Shown in pieces: positions 33,902 to 35,810 of a stretch of DNA of 35,810 nt. Below the pieces are notes generated by a model. That model did no database searches, was not told the DNA's origin, and worked only from the letters and a program-made list of their open reading frames with translations. Position numbers and translations under genes: made by a program. Source of the DNA: Balneolaceae bacterium (lineage in GTDB: Bacteria; Bacteroidota; Rhodothermia; Balneolales; Balneolaceae); contig RECI01000159.1 in assembly GCA_007694095.1 (NCBI GenBank), positions 1-35,810 of the forward strand, read 5' to 3'. The first letter of the stretch is position 1. The number at the start of each line of letters is the position of its first letter.

Positions 33902-34039
33902 ACCGCTTCAACGCTGTCAGAAGCCGGGAAAGCACCGGCATGCTGACAGGTTTCGCTAGATACTGCCACCGTACCACACCGCTTCAACGCTGTCAGAAGT
34001 CCCGACAGGCTTGTCGGGACATGCTGCCAGGTTTCACTA
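33902..34039. repeat. Direct repeat with variable internal hairpins
   Basis: Copies at 33902-33958 and 33978-34039 share the outer sequence ACCGCTTCAACGCTGTCAG...CATGCTG.CAGGTTTC.CTA. The inner part differs: a weak CCGG/CCGG stem in copy one, a perfect 9-bp stem GTCCCGACA-GGCT-TGTCGGGAC in copy two. In copy one the outer GCTGTCAG and CTGACAG also pair, giving nested stems. A related partial copy in the opposite orientation is at about 33754-33773. Confidence 0.8.
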
Positions 34040-34043
34040 ATTA

Positions 34044-34748
34044 TTATCCCAGGAATTGTTCACCGGGCTGGGGGATCAAAACTTTGGTGTCACAATAATC
34101 AGCCGTGAATTCCCTGAAATCTTCCGGTTTGCCAATGAGCACCGGGAATGTACCGTAGTGGATGGGGATGGCCAGTTCGGCTTCGAGCATTTCACAGCAG
34201 AGTGCCGCTTCCTGCGGACCCATCGTGTAATAGTCGCCTATGGGGACGGCAATTACAGTAGGTTCGTACATCTCCCTGTATAGTTCAAGGTCACTGAAAA
34301 TGTTGGTATCGCCCATGTGATAGAAACAGATATCGTCATCAAAAGAGAGGACAAGTCCGCCCGCCTCCCCGGCATACTCCCCGCCAAATGACGAACTGTG
34401 ATTGGCATTGACAAGGGTCACTGAAAAATCGTCAAGATGAACCGTTCCGCCTTTGTTAAACTCTATTCGCTGCTCTTCTGCCAGCCCATGTTTTTTTAAC
34501 AGATGAGACAATTCAACCTGGGCGACCACGGTACAGCCCGTTTTTTTCGCAAGGTCGAGCGTATCACCCACATGATCTTCATGCCCGTGAGTGAGCAGGA
34601 TATAGTCGATTTTACCTGGTGATTTTTCACTGTCAGGGGTTTTCGGGTTGCCTGATAAAAAAGGGTCAATATAGATCACTTTGCCGGAGGGAGATTCCAG
34701 CCGTACAGCGGAATGCCCCAGCCACCATGCTTTTACTCTTGTTTCCAT
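34044..34748 (-). CDS. UPF0173-family metal-dependent hydrolase (MBL fold)
   Basis: 234 residues, normal for UPF0173. WWLGHSAVRLESP at 8-20 (His12), then the metal motif T-H54-G-H56-E-D58-H59 (LLTHGHEDHVGD), the HMGDTNIFSDLEL section near 144-156, the PIGDYYTMGPQEAALCCEML motif and the final IPIHYGTFPVL all match the family. It is a cytosolic beta-lactamase-fold hydrolase with no agreed substrate. It is single, on the minus strand, with the repeat-rich region beyond its 3' end. Confidence 0.9.
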   Translation of the reverse strand: METRVKAWWLGHSAVRLESPSGKVIYIDPFLSGNPKTPDSEKSPGKIDYILLTHGHEDHVGDTLDLAKKTGCTVVAQVELSHLLKKHGLAEEQRIEFNKGGTVHLDDFSVTLVNANHSSSFGGEYAGEAGGLVLSFDDDICFYHMGDTNIFSDLELYREMYEPTVIAVPIGDYYTMGPQEAALCCEMLEAELAIPIHYGTFPVLIGKPEDFREFTADYCDTKVLIPQPGEQFLG

Positions 34749-35154
34749 ATTATATATAGATTGATTTAGGTTATCCTGATAGTTTAGTTCGCTTTATATA
34801 ATAAACTAACAAAATGATGGAATTTATCGTTGAGAAATCTTCCGGTAAGTAGTTTTCTTATGAAAAGTGTTTTATAATCTATATATAAGGTGTTACCATT
34901 TGATGGCAAAAAGTGAAAAAAAATCCAATTTACATGCACCAAATTCCAAAGCTTTTATTGTTGAAGACAATCCGGATTGAAAAGTATTATTTACGATTAT
35001 CTATTCAACTCAACTATACCCTTGCGTATATAAAAAATCCTTTGTGTTTCACCGCGCCCTTTGCGGTCACAAAAACCTTTGCGTTTCACCGCGCCCTTTG
35101 CGGTTAAAAAACTCAGCGCCCTTAGCGGTTAACTAAAAAAATGGAGACTTACCT
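34749..35154. other. Intergenic region with GC-run direct repeats before the YrdC-family gene
   Basis: 406 bases with no gene. The left half is AT-rich promoter-like sequence. The right half holds the direct repeats listed at 35039-35132. A 13-bp inverted repeat (34750-34762 and 34876-34888, AATCTATATATAA) is present but may only reflect two AT-rich promoter regions. Confidence 0.6.
35039..35132. repeat. Direct repeats of a ~29-base unit
   Basis: Unit one at 35039-35067 and unit two at 35076-35104 both read CCTTTGYGTTTCACCGCGCC then CTTTGCGGT, differing at one base. A decayed third unit (CTCAGCGCCCTTAGCGGT) follows at about 35111-35130. It ends 23 bases before the ATG of the next gene. Confidence 0.85.
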
Positions 35155-35810
35155 ATGGCAGAACGAATCAAACTTCATCATGGCTCGCCACACAGAAAAC
35201 GGATTTTTGAACTGGCCGACAAATTGTTAGCCGGCGGTATTGGCCTTATTCCTACCGACAGCCGTTACGCGCTGGTCTGCGACTACAGAAACAAGAAAGG
35301 GATCGACAGGATCCGGCAGATCCGTCGTTTGGATAAAAAAAACCATCTTACAGTAATGTGCCACAGCCTGGAGCATGTTTCTATTTTTGCCAACTTGTCG
35401 GATGATAATTTCAAACTCATCAAGCGGCTGATTCCCGGCCCGTACACCTTTATCCTGCCCGCCACCCGCGAGGTGCCGCGCCTGCTCACACATCCCAAAA
35501 AGAGAACCGTTGGCATCCGTGTACCCGATTTTCCTATTTGCCTTGACCTGATCCGGGAACTGGGTAGTCCTGTGATAGTGAGTTCTGCAAAGCTGCCGGA
35601 TGTAGAATACGGTGATCCGGCTTACGGAGACCGGGTGATGTTCCTCAGCCGTTTCGATAATATTGTTGATGTGATTGTGGATGACGAGCTTTCCCTGTCG
35701 GATGAATCATCCACCATAATCGATCTCACCGGCAGCGAACCGGAAATCATCCGGGAAGGGCTGGGGATGGATAGGCTGAACGAAGCGCTTGCGCTTGAGG
35801 GGTTTGAGGT
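35155..35810 (+). CDS. Sua5/YciO/YrdC-family protein (3' end outside window)
   Basis: 218 codons are present and the frame is still open at the window edge. The ATG at 35155 begins MAERIKLHHGSPHRKRIFEL. Family signatures are GGIGLIPTDSRYAL (about 27-40), KGIDRIRQIRRLDKKNHLTV (about 48-67), LIPGPYTFILPATREVPRLL (about 93-112), TVGIRVPDFPICLDLI and TIIDLTGSEPEIIREGLG. The layout, especially TVMC and YTFIL..TREVPR, is nearer to YciO than to TsaC. TsaC enzymes make threonylcarbamoyl-AMP for tRNA t6A; the role of YciO-type members is less certain. A C-terminal extension of unknown length follows. Repeats at 35039-35132 form its upstream region. Confidence 0.85.
   Translation, partial: MAERIKLHHGSPHRKRIFELADKLLAGGIGLIPTDSRYALVCDYRNKKGIDRIRQIRRLDKKNHLTVMCHSLEHVSIFANLSDDNFKLIKRLIPGPYTFILPATREVPRLLTHPKKRTVGIRVPDFPICLDLIRELGSPVIVSSAKLPDVEYGDPAYGDRVMFLSRFDNIVDVIVDDELSLSDESSTIIDLTGSEPEIIREGLGMDRLNEALALEGFE

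Larger units (their letters stand above)
33049..34043. other. Kilobase intergenic region packed with short repeats
   Basis: No believable gene. It contains a tandem duplication with REP-like hairpins (33063-33237), an inverted pair of heptamer-phased arms (33251-33352), a degenerate pair of GGGAC-type hairpin repeats (33592-33673), two abutting heptamer arrays (33784-33822 and 33848-33896) and a direct repeat with nested hairpins (33902-34039). The open frames on either strand are explained by these repeats. Confidence 0.8.

Noticed and set aside
33783-33977. Minus-strand frame with SWQLAVG repeats
   Set aside because: The peptide repeat is only the translation of the CCAACTG heptamer array.
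34750-34888. 13-bp perfect inverted repeat (AATCTATATATAA) upstream of the UPF0173 gene
   Set aside because: The arms are almost pure A/T and 113 bases apart. Chance similarity of two AT-rich promoter regions is likely.
34913-35107. 64-codon plus-strand frame before the YrdC-family gene
   Set aside because: Its second half is the translation of the 29-base direct repeats and the first half has no protein signature.

Overview
The window looks like chromosome from a free-living aerobic member of the Bacteroidota/Balneolota/Rhodothermota group, with Balneolaceae the best guess. The evidence is a complete alternative complex III (ACIII, actABCDEF) joined to a caa3-type cytochrome oxidase, a DUF4175 giant coiled-coil protein, lipoprotein signals, few Shine-Dalgarno sequences and a few TAnnTTTG promoter boxes. 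There are no rRNA or tRNA genes, no CRISPR array, no prophage and no intact insertion sequence.

Layout. The tail of an unidentified gene (3-65) and a heptamer repeat precede a block of ordinary genes on both strands: a DUF2071 protein, the rRNA methyltransferase RlmB, a two-helix membrane protein and a cystathionine gamma-synthase-like enzyme. This block is bracketed by two inverted copies of a ~135 bp element (298-431 and 4194-4331) that resembles a miniature inverted-repeat element. Then come a lipoprotein, a PIN-toxin/antitoxin pair with a palindromic operator, an M20 deacylase, a family-4-like uracil-DNA glycosylase that has lost its iron-sulfur ligands, and a serine hydrolase. A REP-like repeat cluster around 8.7-11.4 kb surrounds a deletion remnant of an IS200-like (REP-associated) tyrosine transposase. 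Next are an exported beta-propeller/HEAT/cytochrome c protein and the 1142-residue DUF4175 protein.

The centre of the window is a ~13 kb minus-strand operon (32039 down to 18969, ended by a terminator at 18917-18951): actA-actB-actC-actD-actE-actF, a small unknown membrane protein, a SCO copper chaperone, and oxidase subunits II, I, III and IV. Quinol would be oxidised by ActC/ActF, and electrons would pass through the ActA and ActE hemes to the cytochrome c domain fused on CoxB, then CuA and the A2-type CoxA. ActE carries a second cytochrome c domain closely related to the one on CoxB, which suggests a wired supercomplex that may need no soluble cytochrome c. A DUF420 membrane protein is divergent from the operon.

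The right end holds a kilobase of dense short repeats (33.05-34.04 kb), a UPF0173 metallo-hydrolase and a YrdC/YciO-family gene running off the window. The most unusual non-coding pattern is that several sequence-unrelated tandem repeats in different intergenic regions all have a period of exactly 7 bp. No clearly new multi-gene system was found. The strongest leads are the heptamer arrays, the inverted MITE-like pair, the paralogous cytochrome domains in ActE and CoxB, and a 28-bp-arm hairpin whose substitutions preserve pairing only in plus-strand RNA.
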